Source: Comamonas composti DSM 21721 (GTDB lineage: Bacteria; Pseudomonadota; Gammaproteobacteria; Burkholderiales; Burkholderiaceae_C). From it: a stretch of 64,000 bases of DNA. Made by a program: the position numbers and the translations under genes. How positions within the stretch are numbered: position 1 is the first letter of the stretch; each line of letters starts with the position of its first letter. Shown here piece by piece: positions 53,396-62,879 of this stretch. The DNA lies in assembly GCF_000429845.1 (NCBI RefSeq), contig NZ_AUCQ01000001.1:34637-98636 (forward strand), given 5' to 3'. Under the pieces are notes generated by a model. It had not been told where the DNA came from and searched no databases. It saw only the letters and a list, made by a program, of their open reading frames with translations.

Positions 53396-54877
53396 TCAGG
53401 CTGCCGCTGCACCATAAGGCACAAAGCCGCTCTCGTTCTCATTGATCCGCAGCGGCTTGCCCACGAATGGGAAGGCCCTCTGCGGGCAGACATTGCGCTC
53501 GCAGACCTTGCAGCCCATGCCAATGGGCGTGGCTGCGTGGATGTCGCGCAAATCCAGCCCCTTGGAATAGACGAGCTGGGCCGCATGCTGCAAGTCGCAG
53601 CCCAGGCCTATGGAGAAGGTCTTTCCCGGTGCACCAAAGCCCTGACCGTCATGGCTGATGCAGCGCGCAATCCACAGATAGACCCGGCCATCGGGCATGG
53701 AGGCCAGTTGGGGCAGGATGCGGCCCGGCTGGGCAAAGGCCTCGTAGACGTTCCACAGCGGACAGGTTCCGCCGGTCTTGGAAAAGTGAAAGTGCGTGGC
53801 CGACTGGCGCTTGGAGATGTTGCCGGCCCGGTCCACGCGTATGAAGAAAAAAGGCACGCCCGGGGCCTCGGGCCGCTGCAAGGTCGACAGGCGGTGGCAT
53901 ACGGTCTCGAAACCCACGCCGAATTGCCGCCCCAGCAAGTCGATGTCATAGCCCAGGCCTTGGGCGGCCTGCAAGAACGGCCCATAGGGCAGAACCAGAG
54001 CCCCGGCCACATAGTTCGCCAGACCGACAGCGGCCAGCCGCCGCGTGGCCTCGTCCTGCCAGGTCGCGGTCTGCAGTTCGGCCTCGATCAGGCCCGCGAG
54101 CTCGATCAGGGCCAACTGGGTGGCAAGCTGAAATGCCTGCTGTGCCGGGCTCAGCTGCGGAGCGATGAACAGGCTGCGGCTTTGTGGCTCGTAATGTCTG
54201 TGCCGCCCCCCATGCTCGCCCATGCCGCGCACCACCTGCACGCCATGCGAGGCCATGAGCCGCTGCTGCAGCCAGTCCTGCAGGCTGCCGCCATGTGCGC
54301 GCGCCTGGGCGGCCAGGGCTTCGGCGGCACGATCCAGGCCATCGAAGTAATTGCGGTGCGCAAAGAAGAAGTCGCGCACGGCCTCGAAAGGCATTTGCCG
54401 CACCACGCCGGCCAGGAGTGCATTGCCGCTCTCCTCCTCGCTGCGCCCGTCACCCAGGCGGCTGGCCAGGGCCTCGATGCGCTCCACATCCACGGCATGG
54501 CGCCTGTGCATGGCAACCAGGGCCCGGGCCAGATGCGGCATCTTGCTCGCGGCCTCGCGCAGCTCGGGCAGCGGGACTGCCGCTTCGGCCTGGGGCAGGA
54601 CCGCCACCGCATCACGCAGCTGAGCCAGCAGCCTGGCTTCCTCATCCTCGGAAAACTGCTGGATATCCACGCCCAGCAGTTTGTGGATCTTGAGCAGCAC
54701 GGCCACGGTCAGAGGCCGCTGGTCCTGCTCTAGCTGATTCAGATAGCTGGGCGACAGGCCCAGGGTCTGGGCCATGGCCGCCTGGGTCAGGCCACGTTCG
54801 GCGCGCAGGCTGCGCAAGCGCAGGCCCATGAAAGTCTTGGCCACGGATAAAGCTCCTGGTTCATTCGTTGCGGGCAT
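53396..54877 (-). CDS. XRE/ScfR-type short-chain acyl-CoA regulator (RamB/PrpR-like)
   Basis: DNA-binding regulator of 493 residues. An XRE helix-turn-helix lies at about 18-72 ([36 protein letters not shown]), followed by a helical region, an IrrE-like domain (around [19 protein letters not shown]) and the ScfR C-terminal domain ([35 protein letters not shown]). A C-terminal cysteine group (CDLQ, then CKVCERNVC) could bind a metal or iron-sulfur cluster. Relatives control glyoxylate, methylcitrate and ethylmalonyl-CoA pathways in response to acyl-CoA. I place the start at 54877 because the operator-like repeats at 54893-54909 lie just upstream; an ATG at 54931 would put them inside the gene. 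Divergent from prpC. Confidence 0.85.
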   Translation of the reverse strand: MPATNEPGALSVAKTFMGLRLRSLRAERGLTQAAMAQTLGLSPSYLNQLEQDQRPLTVAVLLKIHKLLGVDIQQFSEDEEARLLAQLRDAVAVLPQAEAAVPLPELREAASKMPHLARALVAMHRRHAVDVERIEALASRLGDGRSEEESGNALLAGVVRQMPFEAVRDFFFAHRNYFDGLDRAAEALAAQARAHGGSLQDWLQQRLMASHGVQVVRGMGEHGGRHRHYEPQSRSLFIAPQLSPAQQAFQLATQLALIELAGLIEAELQTATWQDEATRRLAAVGLANYVAGALVLPYGPFLQAAQGLGYDIDLLGRQFGVGFETVCHRLSTLQRPEAPGVPFFFIRVDRAGNISKRQSATHFHFSKTGGTCPLWNVYEAFAQPGRILPQLASMPDGRVYLWIARCISHDGQGFGAPGKTFSIGLGCDLQHAAQLVYSKGLDLRDIHAATPIGMGCKVCERNVCPQRAFPFVGKPLRINENESGFVPYGAAAA

Positions 54878-54892
54878 TGGCTGGATAAGAAA

Positions 54893-54909
54893 TTTGCAAA
54901 CTTCGCAAA
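54893..54909. promoter_or_regulatory. Tandem TTTGCAAA-type operators in the regulator/prpC region
   Basis: TTTGCAAAC and TTCGCAAAC follow each other with a 9-base period, and a third related site (ATTGCGAA, inverted) lies at 54976-54983 nearer prpC. TTTGCAAA half-palindromes are the known recognition pattern of RamB/PrpR-type regulators. Probably the binding site of the regulator encoded at 53396-54877 for itself and for prpC. Confidence 0.6.
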
Positions 54910-55061
54910 CTTCCGTTTTTTTCTTCGCCATCATTCGCCAATTCAGGTCTTTCACTGAATGCAGCGAATGCGTAGATTGCGAAGTATCGCAGGCTGCAAG
55001 CACTGAACGCAAGCATGCAGCCCGGGCTTTTCCCATCTACGAATCCAAGGAGAACTTTGCA

Positions 55062-56225
55062 ATGACCGCCCCCACCGATACCGCCGCCAGCAGCTTCAAA
55101 CCCAAGAAATCCGTGGCACTCTCCGGCGTGACCGCCGGCAACACCGCGCTGTGCACCGTAGGCAAGACCGGCAACGACCTGCACTACCGCGGCTACGACA
55201 TCCTGGACATCGCCGAAGTCTGCGAATTCGAGGAAATTGCCCATCTGCTGGTACATGGCAAGCTGCCCACGCGCGCCGAACTGCGTGCCTACAAGACCAA
55301 GCTCAAGGCCTTGCGCGGCCTGCCCGCCAACGTCAAGGTGGCGCTGGAGCAACTGCCTGCAGCCAGCCACCCCATGGACGTGATGCGCACCGGTGTCTCG
55401 GCCCTGGGTTGCGCCCTGCCCGAGAAGGACGACCACAACCTGCCCGGTGCGCGCGATATCGCCGACCAGCTCATGGCATCGCTGGGCTCCATGCTGCTGT
55501 ACTGGTACCACTTCAGCCATAGCGGCCGCCGCATCGAGGTCGAGACCGACGATGACTCGATTGGCGCCCACTTCCTGCACCTGCTGCACGGCCAAAAGCC
55601 CAGCGCCGACTGGGAGCGGGCCATGCACACTTCGCTCAACCTCTATGCCGAGCATGAGTTCAACGCCTCCACCTTCACGGCCCGCGTGGTGGCCGGCACG
55701 GGCAGCGACATGTACTCGGCGATCACGGGCGCCATTGGCGCGCTGCGCGGCCCCAAGCATGGCGGCGCCAACGAGGTCGCCTTCGAGATTCAGAAGCGCT
55801 ACGACAACCCCGACCAGGCCGAGGCCGACATCCGCCGCCGCGTGGAAGCCAAGGAAGTCGTGATCGGCTTCGGCCACCCGGTCTACACGATCAGCGACCC
55901 GCGCAACGTGGTCATCAAGGGCGTGGCCAAGCGCCTGTCCGACGAAGCCGGCTCGACCAAGATGTACGACATTGCCGACCGCCTCGAGGCCGTGATGTGG
56001 GATGCCAAGAAGATGTTTCCCAACCTCGACTGGTTCAGTGCCGTCAGCTACCACATGATGGGCGTGCCCACGGCCATGTTCACACCGCTGTTCGTGATCG
56101 CGCGCACCAGCGGCTGGGCGGCGCACATCATCGAGCAGCGCCAGGACAACAAGATCATCCGCCCCAGCGCCAACTACATCGGCCCGGACGATCTGGAGTT
56201 CACTCCCATAGACGCACGCCAATGA
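55062..56225 (+). CDS. prpC: 2-methylcitrate synthase
   Basis: Condenses propionyl-CoA with oxaloacetate to 2-methylcitrate, the entry step of propionate breakdown. The 387-residue protein belongs to the short bacterial citrate synthase group. Active-site residues are the His of GPKHGGANE, the His of GFGHPVYT and the Asp of [14 protein letters not shown]; the C-terminal RPSANYIGP is also typical. The neighbours acnD and prpF support 2-methylcitrate over citrate synthase. The ATG follows AAGGAGAACTTTGC. The end overlaps the GntR gene by four bases. Confidence 0.94.
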   Translation: MTAPTDTAASSFKPKKSVALSGVTAGNTALCTVGKTGNDLHYRGYDILDIAEVCEFEEIAHLLVHGKLPTRAELRAYKTKLKALRGLPANVKVALEQLPAASHPMDVMRTGVSALGCALPEKDDHNLPGARDIADQLMASLGSMLLYWYHFSHSGRRIEVETDDDSIGAHFLHLLHGQKPSADWERAMHTSLNLYAEHEFNASTFTARVVAGTGSDMYSAITGAIGALRGPKHGGANEVAFEIQKRYDNPDQAEADIRRRVEAKEVVIGFGHPVYTISDPRNVVIKGVAKRLSDEAGSTKMYDIADRLEAVMWDAKKMFPNLDWFSAVSYHMMGVPTAMFTPLFVIARTSGWAAHIIEQRQDNKIIRPSANYIGPDDLEFTPIDARQ

Positions 56226-56620
56226 ACGTCCGGCCGCTGCAACCTCACTCTTTGTGCATTGCCATTGCCGACAAGCTGCGCGAGCTGATTCTCGCGCACC
56301 GCCTGCCGCCCGGCAGTGCGGTCAACGATGGCGATCTGGCCCGGGAGTTCGGCGTGAGCCGCACCCCCGTGCGCGAGGCGATGAAGCTCTTGTGCCATGA
56401 AGGCCTGCTCACGGCCCAGGCCAGGCGCGGCATGAGCGTGACCGTGCTGAGCCCGGCCCAGATCGAGGAGGCCCGGCGCCTGCACGCGCTGCTGGGTGAG
56501 TTGCTGCAGCGCCATGACAGCGAGAACACGCCTCAGGAGCTGACGCGCAGCATGCACGGCCTGGCCCAGGCCAGGCTGCAACTGGCTCAGGGCTCAGACC
56601 CTGCCGAAAATCAATTCTGA
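56222..56620 (+). CDS. Short GntR-family regulator
   Basis: Protein of 132 residues. A complete winged helix-turn-helix (about 10-75: [48 protein letters not shown]) is followed by only about 55 residues, mainly two helices, where FadR-type GntR regulators have about 150. It is therefore either a naturally short or a truncated regulator lacking a normal ligand pocket. The ATG overlaps the prpC stop codon (ATGA), so it is made together with PrpC. An inverted repeat that could be its operator starts ten bases after its stop. Confidence 0.85.
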   Translation: MNVRPLQPHSLCIAIADKLRELILAHRLPPGSAVNDGDLAREFGVSRTPVREAMKLLCHEGLLTAQARRGMSVTVLSPAQIEEARRLHALLGELLQRHDSENTPQELTRSMHGLAQARLQLAQGSDPAENQF

Positions 56621-56629
56621 AATGAATAC

Positions 56630-56652
56630 TTCAATTCAGAAGCAGAATTGAA
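56630..56652. promoter_or_regulatory. Inverted repeat TTCAATTC-N7-GAATTGAA
   Basis: Perfect 8-bp arms with a 7-base spacer. A related CAATTCTG and CAGAATTG pair overlaps (56612-56650). It is placed between the GntR gene and the sigma-54 promoter of acnD. Candidate operator of the GntR protein, or a weak terminator; unproven. Confidence 0.45.
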
Positions 56653-56751
56653 ACAACCTTGAGCCCTTGGCGGCCCCAGACTTCGATCCGGGCCCGCCCC
56701 CTCCAAGGCCGGCCAGCCTTTGCCCATGCACCCTCATGGGCAAGTCCGCCA

Positions 56752-56768
56752 TGGCACGCTGTTTGCAT
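56752..56768 (+). promoter_or_regulatory. Sigma-54 promoter of acnD-prpF
   Basis: TGGCACG-N4-TTGCAT, with GG and GC separated by exactly ten bases, matches the -24/-12 consensus almost perfectly. It lies 54 bases before the acnD ATG. The sigma-54 activator PrpR is encoded downstream of prpF. Confidence 0.8.
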
Positions 56769-56821
56769 TACGAGAGCTGCAACCCCATAACGCCGGCCTT
56801 TGCCTTTTTCGAGCCCGCCCC

Positions 56822-59437
56822 ATGAATACCTCATACCGCCAGCCCCTGCCAGGCACCGACCTGCAGTTCTTCAACGCCCAGGCAGCCGTCGAGGCCATCC
56901 GCCCCGGAGCCTGGAGCCGCCTGCCCTACACCTCGCGCGTACATGCCGAGAATCTGGTGCGCCGCTGCGAGCCAGCTCTGCTCACCGAGTGCCTCACGCA
57001 GATCGTGGAGCGCAAGCGCGAGCGCGACTTTCCCTGGTTTCCCGCACGCGTGGTCTGCCACGACATCCTGGGCCAGACGGCCCTGGTCGATCTCGCCGGC
57101 CTGCGCGATGCGATTGCCGATCAAGGGGGCGATCCTGCCGCCGTGAACCCGGTCGTGCCCGTGCAGCTCATCGTCGACCACTCGCTGGCCGTGGAATGCG
57201 GCGGCTATGACCCGCAGGCGTTCGAGAAGAACCGCGCCATCGAGGACCGGCGCAACGAGGATCGCTTTCACTTCATCGACTGGTGCAAGCGCGCGTTCAA
57301 GAACGTGGAGGTCATCCCTCCGGGCAACGGCATCATGCACCAGATCAACCTGGAGCGAATGAGCCCCGTGATCCATGCCGACAACGGCATTGCCTACCCC
57401 GACACCCTGGTCGGCACCGACAGCCATACGCCGCATGTGGACGCCCTGGGCGTGATCGCCGTGGGCGTGGGCGGGCTGGAGGCCGAAAACGTGATGCTCG
57501 GCCGCGCTTCCTGGATGCGCCTGCCCGAGATCGTGGGCGTCAGGCTCACGGGCCGCCGCCAAAGCGGCATCACGGCCACGGACATCGTGCTCGCGCTCAC
57601 CGAATTCCTGCGCCAGCAAAGAGTCGTGGGCGCCTATCTGGAATTCCATGGCGAAGGCGCCCGCAGCCTCACGATTGGCGACCGCGCCACCATCTCCAAC
57701 ATGGCGCCCGAATACGGCGCCACGGCCGCGCTGTTCGCGATCGACGAGCAAACTCTTGACTATCTGAGGCTTACGGGACGCACGCCCGAGCAGATCGCCC
57801 TGGTCGAGACCTATGCACGCGAAGCCGGCCTGTGGGCCGATGCGCTGCAGGCCGCCGAGTACGAGCGCGATCTGGAGTTCGATCTCTCCAGCGTGGTACG
57901 CAACATGGCCGGCCCTTCCAACCCGCACGCACGCGTGGCCACGGCTGACCTGGCCGCCAAGGGCATTGCCGGCGCCTGGACGCAGGACGGCTCGTCCATG
58001 CCCGACGGCGCCGTGATCATTGCCGCCATCACCAGTTGCACCAACACCAGCAACCCGCGCAACGTGATCGCCGCCGGCCTGCTGGCGCGCAACGCCAACC
58101 GTCTGGGGCTTGTACGCAAGCCCTGGGTCAAGTCGTCGCTGGCCCCGGGCTCCAAGACCGTGGCCCTGTACCTTGAGGAAGCCGGCCTGCAGTCCGAGCT
58201 GGAGCAACTGGGCTTTGGCGTCGTGGCCTTTGCCTGCACCACCTGCAACGGCATGAGCGGCGCGCTGGACCCCGCGATTCAGCAAGAGATCATCGACCGC
58301 GACCTCTACACCACGGCCGTGCTCTCGGGTAACCGCAACTTCGACGGCCGCATCCATCCCTATGCCAAGCAGGCCTTTCTGGCTTCGCCGCCCCTGGTCG
58401 TGGCCTATGCGATCGCGGGCACCATACGCTTCGACATAGAAAACGATGTGCTGGGCCTGTACGAGGGGCGCGAGATCCGCCTCAAGGACATCTGGCCCAG
58501 CGACGAGGAAATCGACGCCGTGGCCAATGCCTCGGTCAAGCCCGAGCAATTTCGCACCGTCTACGAGCCCATGTTCGCCATCCATGCGGACAGCGGCATC
58601 AGCGAGAGCCCGCTCTACGACTGGCGCCCGCAGTCGACCTATATCCGCCGCCCGCCCTACTGGGAAGGCGCGCTGGCCGGCGAGCGCACGCTGCGCGGCA
58701 TGCGCCCCCTGGCCATCCTGCCGGACAACATCACCACCGACCACCTGTCGCCGTCCAACGCCATCATGCTGAACTCGGCCGCTGGCGAGTACCTCGCCAA
58801 GATGGGCCTGCCCGAGGAGGACTTCAACTCCTACGCCACGCACCGCGGCGACCACCTGACGGCCCAGCGCGCGACCTTCGCCAACCCCAAGCTGTTCAAT
58901 GAAATGGTGGTCGATGGCGAGGGCAAGGTGCGCCAGGGTTCGCTGGCCCGCGTCGAGCCCGAAGGCCAGGTCATGCGCATGTGGGAGGCCATCGAGACCT
59001 ACATGAACCGCAAGCAGCCGCTGATCATCATTGCCGGCGCCGACTACGGCCAGGGCAGCTCGCGCGACTGGGCCGCCAAGGGCGTTCGCCTGGCCGGCGT
59101 GGAGGCGATTGCGGCCGAGGGCTTTGAGCGCATTCACCGCACCAACCTCATAGGCATGGGCGTGCTGCCGCTGGAGTTCCTGCCCGGCACCACGCGCCAC
59201 ACGCTGCACCTGGATGGCACCGAGACCTTCGACGTGGTCGGCCAGCGCCAGCCAGGCGCCCAGCTCACGCTGCACATCTACCGCACGACCGGCGCACGCA
59301 CCGAAGTGCCCGTGCTGTGTCGCCTGGATACCGCAGAGGAAGTGTCGATCTATGAAGCCGGCGGCGTATTGCAGCGCTTCGCCCAGGACTTTCTGGCCGA
59401 GAATTCCAAGCAAAAAACGCCTGTAGCGCATACCTGA
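56822..59437 (+). CDS. acnD: Fe/S-dependent 2-methylcitrate dehydratase AcnD
   Basis: Aconitase-family enzyme of 871 residues that dehydrates 2-methylcitrate to an isomer of methylaconitate. The three cluster cysteines are in ITSCTNTSN and FACTTCNG. VGTDSHTPHVDALGVIAVGVGGLEAE and the C-terminal swivel block YGQGSSRDWAAKGVRLAGVEAI are typical. Together with the adjacent prpF it defines the AcnD/PrpF route that replaces PrpD. Start at 56822, 54 bases after the sigma-54 -12 element; the open frame further upstream would run through that promoter. Confidence 0.95.
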   Translation: MNTSYRQPLPGTDLQFFNAQAAVEAIRPGAWSRLPYTSRVHAENLVRRCEPALLTECLTQIVERKRERDFPWFPARVVCHDILGQTALVDLAGLRDAIADQGGDPAAVNPVVPVQLIVDHSLAVECGGYDPQAFEKNRAIEDRRNEDRFHFIDWCKRAFKNVEVIPPGNGIMHQINLERMSPVIHADNGIAYPDTLVGTDSHTPHVDALGVIAVGVGGLEAENVMLGRASWMRLPEIVGVRLTGRRQSGITATDIVLALTEFLRQQRVVGAYLEFHGEGARSLTIGDRATISNMAPEYGATAALFAIDEQTLDYLRLTGRTPEQIALVETYAREAGLWADALQAAEYERDLEFDLSSVVRNMAGPSNPHARVATADLAAKGIAGAWTQDGSSMPDGAVIIAAITSCTNTSNPRNVIAAGLLARNANRLGLVRKPWVKSSLAPGSKTVALYLEEAGLQSELEQLGFGVVAFACTTCNGMSGALDPAIQQEIIDRDLYTTAVLSGNRNFDGRIHPYAKQAFLASPPLVVAYAIAGTIRFDIENDVLGLYEGREIRLKDIWPSDEEIDAVANASVKPEQFRTVYEPMFAIHADSGISESPLYDWRPQSTYIRRPPYWEGALAGERTLRGMRPLAILPDNITTDHLSPSNAIMLNSAAGEYLAKMGLPEEDFNSYATHRGDHLTAQRATFANPKLFNEMVVDGEGKVRQGSLARVEPEGQVMRMWEAIETYMNRKQPLIIIAGADYGQGSSRDWAAKGVRLAGVEAIAAEGFERIHRTNLIGMGVLPLEFLPGTTRHTLHLDGTETFDVVGQRQPGAQLTLHIYRTTGARTEVPVLCRLDTAEEVSIYEAGGVLQRFAQDFLAENSKQKTPVAHT

Positions 59438-59473
59438 AAAGCGCAAGCAGCTATCAAAAATGGAGTATCCAGC

Positions 59474-60673
59474 ATGAACCCAGCACCACAGCTGCGCATT
59501 GCCGCAACCTATCTGCGCGGCGGCACGAGCAAGGGCGTGTTCTTCAGCCTGCAAGACCTGCCCGAGGCTGCGCGCCAGCCCGGCAAGCTGCGCGACGCCA
59601 TCTTGCTGCGCACCCTGGGCAGCCCCGACCCCTACGGCAAGCAGATTGACGGCATGGGCAATGCATCGTCCAGCACCAGCAAGGCCGTGATCCTGAGCAA
59701 GAGCACACGCGCGGATCACGACGTGGACTATCTGTTCGGCCAGGTGTCCATAGACCAGGCCTTTGTGGACTGGAGCGGCAACTGCGGCAATCTCTCGGCT
59801 GCCGTCGGCCCTTGCGCCATCCACATGGGCCTGATCGATGCGGCGCGTATCCCCCAGGACGGCATCGCCACGCTACGCATCTGGCAGGCCAACATCGGCA
59901 AGACCATCGTCGCCCATGTGCCCATCACCAACGGCCAGGTTCAGGAGACCGGCGACTTCGAGCTCGACGGCGTGACCTTTGCTGCGGCCGAGGTGGCACT
60001 GGAGTTCATCGACCCCGCCGATGAAGGCGAGGATGGCGGCGCCATGTTCCCCACCGGCAATCTCGTGGACCGGCTGGACGTGCCCGGCGTGGGCAGCTTT
60101 GCGGCCACCCTCATCAATGCGGGCATACCCACGATCTTCCTCAACGCCAAGGACCTCGGCTATACGGGCTGCGAGCTGCAGGAGGCCATCAACTCCGACC
60201 CCGAAGCCCTGGCACGCTTCGAGGCCATACGCGCCCAGGGCGCCCTGCAGATGGGTTTGATCAAGAACCTGAGCGAGGCCGCCACGCGCCAGCACACGCC
60301 CAAGGTCGCCTTTGTGGCGCCCCCTGCCGGCTACACCGCATCCAGCGGCAAGCACATCGAGGCAGGCGACGTGGACCTGCTGGTGCGCGCCCTCTCCATG
60401 GGCAAGCTGCACCACGCCATGATGGGCACGGCTGCCGTGGCCATTGGCACGGCAGCGGCCGTGCCCGGCACGCTGGTCAACCTCGCGGCGGGCGGCGGCC
60501 AGCGCAGTCAGGTGCGCTTTGGCCATCCTTCGGGCACGCTGCGCGTGGGCGCCGAAGCCCGACAGGAAACAGGCCCCAACGGCCCCGAGTGGAAAGTCAC
60601 CAAGGCCTTGATGAGCCGCAGTGCACGCATTCTCATGGAGGGCTGGATTCGCGTGCCGCAGCCTACTCTTTGA
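59474..60673 (+). CDS. prpF: 2-methylaconitate cis-trans isomerase PrpF
   Basis: Isomerises the product of AcnD so that aconitase can hydrate it to 2-methylisocitrate; no cofactor. The protein has 399 residues with the two-domain diaminopimelate-epimerase-like fold. [12 protein letters not shown] at the start, [13 protein letters not shown], and [17 protein letters not shown] are PrpF signatures. It follows acnD by 36 bases and is co-transcribed with it. Its last 11 bases overlap the 3' end of prpR, which is read from the other strand. Confidence 0.95.
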   Translation: MNPAPQLRIAATYLRGGTSKGVFFSLQDLPEAARQPGKLRDAILLRTLGSPDPYGKQIDGMGNASSSTSKAVILSKSTRADHDVDYLFGQVSIDQAFVDWSGNCGNLSAAVGPCAIHMGLIDAARIPQDGIATLRIWQANIGKTIVAHVPITNGQVQETGDFELDGVTFAAAEVALEFIDPADEGEDGGAMFPTGNLVDRLDVPGVGSFAATLINAGIPTIFLNAKDLGYTGCELQEAINSDPEALARFEAIRAQGALQMGLIKNLSEAATRQHTPKVAFVAPPAGYTASSGKHIEAGDVDLLVRALSMGKLHHAMMGTAAVAIGTAAAVPGTLVNLAAGGGQRSQVRFGHPSGTLRVGAEARQETGPNGPEWKVTKALMSRSARILMEGWIRVPQPTL

Positions 60674-62708
60674 GTCTGCGCCACAGCGTCGCCCTGCTGA
60701 TGCCCAGCACCTCGCAGGCGCGGCGCTGATCGCCGTGAACTTGCTGCAGCACCTCGCGCACTCGTTCACGCTCAGCCGTGAGCCGCGCCTGCCTGAGGCT
60801 GGGCTCGGGCTCCAGCTTTTGCGCCCCTTCGGCGCAAGACGCGCCCCCTACCTCGCGCCATGCCAGCTCGGGAAACAGCTCCAGCAGGCTGGTCTTGAGG
60901 CCCTGCTCCCTGACTCCCAGTAAATCCTGTCGGCAGGCCAGCAGCCGGGCCACCCAGTTATCCAGCTCACGCGCATTGCCGGGCCAGGCATGTCCCTCGG
61001 CCATCTCAAGCAGCGTCTGCAGCACACGCCGCAAGCCATCAGCCTGGTCCACACCAACCGCCCCCAGCCTCTGATGGAGCATGGCTGCCGCCATGGCGGC
61101 CACGTCCTCGGCGCCCCGCTGGGCCAGGCCCGGGGTCTGCAACCGAAGCACCGCGAGGCGGTAGTAGAGATCGCGGCGGAACTCGCCACGCTCCACCAAG
61201 GCCTGCAGGTCGGCATGGGTGGCGGCAATCACGCGCAAGTCCACGGGCACGGGCGTGGTTGCGCCCACACGCAATACCTCGCGCTCCTGCAGCACGCGCA
61301 GCAATCGCGATTGCAGGGCCAGAGGCATGTCGCCGATCTCGTCGAGAAACAGCGTGCCGGTGTGCGCAGCCTCGATGAGTCCGGTCTTGCCGCCGCGCCG
61401 GGCCCCTGTGAAAGCGCCTTCGTCATAGCCGAACAGCTCACTCTCCAGCAGACTCTCGCCCAGAGCCGCGCAGTTCACGGCCAGAAAGGGCTGGGCCGCA
61501 CGCGCACTGGCGCGGTGAATGCCCTGGGCCACCAGCTCCTTGCCCGTGCCGCTCTCGCCCTGGATGAGCACGGTGGCATCGCTGGCCGCAAACTGCCGCG
61601 CCAGGCTGCGCACGCGCCTGGCCGCCGCGCTGTCGCCCGCGTAATCCTCTATGCGCCAGCGCACGCCCGCGCCGCGCTGGCCGGCGCTGGCGCGCAGGCT
61701 GCGGTCGGCTCGCTGAATCGTTGCCTGGTCGCGGCAGACCAGCAGGGCACCGGCCAATTGCCCGTTTTCCACGATGGGCGCACGCCGTACGGACAGGGTG
61801 CGCAAGGCCAGTTGCACCACCTCTTCGCTGGCCTCGCCCTCGCGCAGCCGCCCCTGCAGCACCAGGCCTGCACCCAGGACCGGCGCCACCTCGTCCAGCC
61901 TGCGTCCATGCAGAGCAGCCATGGGAGTCCCCAGCAAAGCCGCCATGGTGGAGTTCAAGGCCTGGATCCGCCCCTGGGCATCGACGGCGACCACGCCGTC
62001 CTGCAACTGGCCGAGCACGCTTTCCAGGCGCTGATGACGCGCACGCTCTGCATGGCGGTGGCGCGCCAGCAGCACGGCATCACGCAGAGCCTGTAGAACA
62101 GCCCCGTCCGAATACAAAAGCACGCTGGGGATGCCGGCCTGCTCGGCAAGCTCGGCCACCAGACCCGGCGCCACCACGGCGCCCACGTCCTGCTCGCGCA
62201 AGGACTGCACACAGGCCTTGGCATCTTCGGGCCCGCTGTAACTGAACTGGACGATGCCCGTGCCGAATTGCGCCTCGAACTGCTGGAGCTGATCCGATAT
62301 CTGGTCGAAAGACACCAGACCGATGCTGGCCCGCGCGCCCTGCTCGGCCCTGGCGCCGGCCGCGCGCTCCGCGAGAACACGCGCCTGGGCCAGAGCCTGG
62401 AGCAGGTCGAAGCCACCCACCTCGATCATGACCACGGGAATGTCCAGGCGCTCGCGCAGCCAGGCGCCGCTGGCTCCGGCCACCACCAGGGCGTCCACGG
62501 GCTGGGCCGCATGCAAGGCCTCGACGGCCTGCACGGCCTCGTCGAAAGATGCGCTCACATGCTCCACACGCACCTGATCGCTGACCGCCGAGGCCATGCG
62601 CTCCAACACCTGGCCCAGTCGATGGCGCCCCACGGTCAGCACCAGAGGCAGGCTTTTGCCAAAACCCGGGGGAGCGACAGTCTGCAGCATGGAACGTGTT
62701 TCATTCAT
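60663..62708 (-). CDS. prpR: Sigma-54 activator of propionate catabolism, PrpR
   Basis: Regulator of 681 residues. The N-terminal PrpR_N domain (about 15-200) is the sensor that in relatives binds 2-methylcitrate. A PAS-like domain follows (about 205-320). Then the AAA+ domain with Walker A GESGTGKE, the sigma-54 contact motif GAFTGA and Walker [12 protein letters not shown], and a C-terminal Fis-type helix-turn-helix ([21 protein letters not shown]). It should hydrolyse ATP to open sigma-54 promoters; two near-consensus ones flank it at 56752 and 62807. The start at 62708 (MNETRSM) fits the family; the open frame goes on through the divergent lyase gene. Confidence 0.93.
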   Translation of the reverse strand: MNETRSMLQTVAPPGFGKSLPLVLTVGRHRLGQVLERMASAVSDQVRVEHVSASFDEAVQAVEALHAAQPVDALVVAGASGAWLRERLDIPVVMIEVGGFDLLQALAQARVLAERAAGARAEQGARASIGLVSFDQISDQLQQFEAQFGTGIVQFSYSGPEDAKACVQSLREQDVGAVVAPGLVAELAEQAGIPSVLLYSDGAVLQALRDAVLLARHRHAERARHQRLESVLGQLQDGVVAVDAQGRIQALNSTMAALLGTPMAALHGRRLDEVAPVLGAGLVLQGRLREGEASEEVVQLALRTLSVRRAPIVENGQLAGALLVCRDQATIQRADRSLRASAGQRGAGVRWRIEDYAGDSAAARRVRSLARQFAASDATVLIQGESGTGKELVAQGIHRASARAAQPFLAVNCAALGESLLESELFGYDEGAFTGARRGGKTGLIEAAHTGTLFLDEIGDMPLALQSRLLRVLQEREVLRVGATTPVPVDLRVIAATHADLQALVERGEFRRDLYYRLAVLRLQTPGLAQRGAEDVAAMAAAMLHQRLGAVGVDQADGLRRVLQTLLEMAEGHAWPGNARELDNWVARLLACRQDLLGVREQGLKTSLLELFPELAWREVGGASCAEGAQKLEPEPSLRQARLTAERERVREVLQQVHGDQRRACEVLGISRATLWRRLKE

Positions 62709-62806
62709 GAAAGTGATTATTTCATCAATGCAACACAAGCCGGGTTTTTTGCAGTCCTCACGCAGCAAAAGCCCTTTTTCGCGACCTGATGCGCCTGCTC
62801 TTCTCA

Positions 62807-62824
62807 TTGGCACGGGGCTTGCAA
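62807..62824 (+). promoter_or_regulatory. Sigma-54 promoter of the lyase gene
   Basis: TTGGCACGGGGCTTGCAA is a near-perfect -24/-12 element with a 10-base space between GG and GC. Predicted transcription start about 62834, so an ATG at 62835 could not be used and the start at 62880 is favoured. The activator PrpR is divergently encoded. Confidence 0.85.
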
Positions 62825-62879
62825 CACCCATGCCATGACAAGGCCACGGCCTCTGTGCAACCCCAACACCATCTCTCAC

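Noticed and set aside
59431..59465. GCGCAAGCAGCTATC fragment between acnD and prpF, resembling the intergenic palindrome family
   Set aside because: Only about 15 bases match and there is no partner arm, so I do not count it as a repeat copy.
56831..59824. 997-codon open frame on the minus strand opposite acnD and prpF
   Set aside because: Antisense shadow of clearly recognised enzymes; no motif and no start signal.
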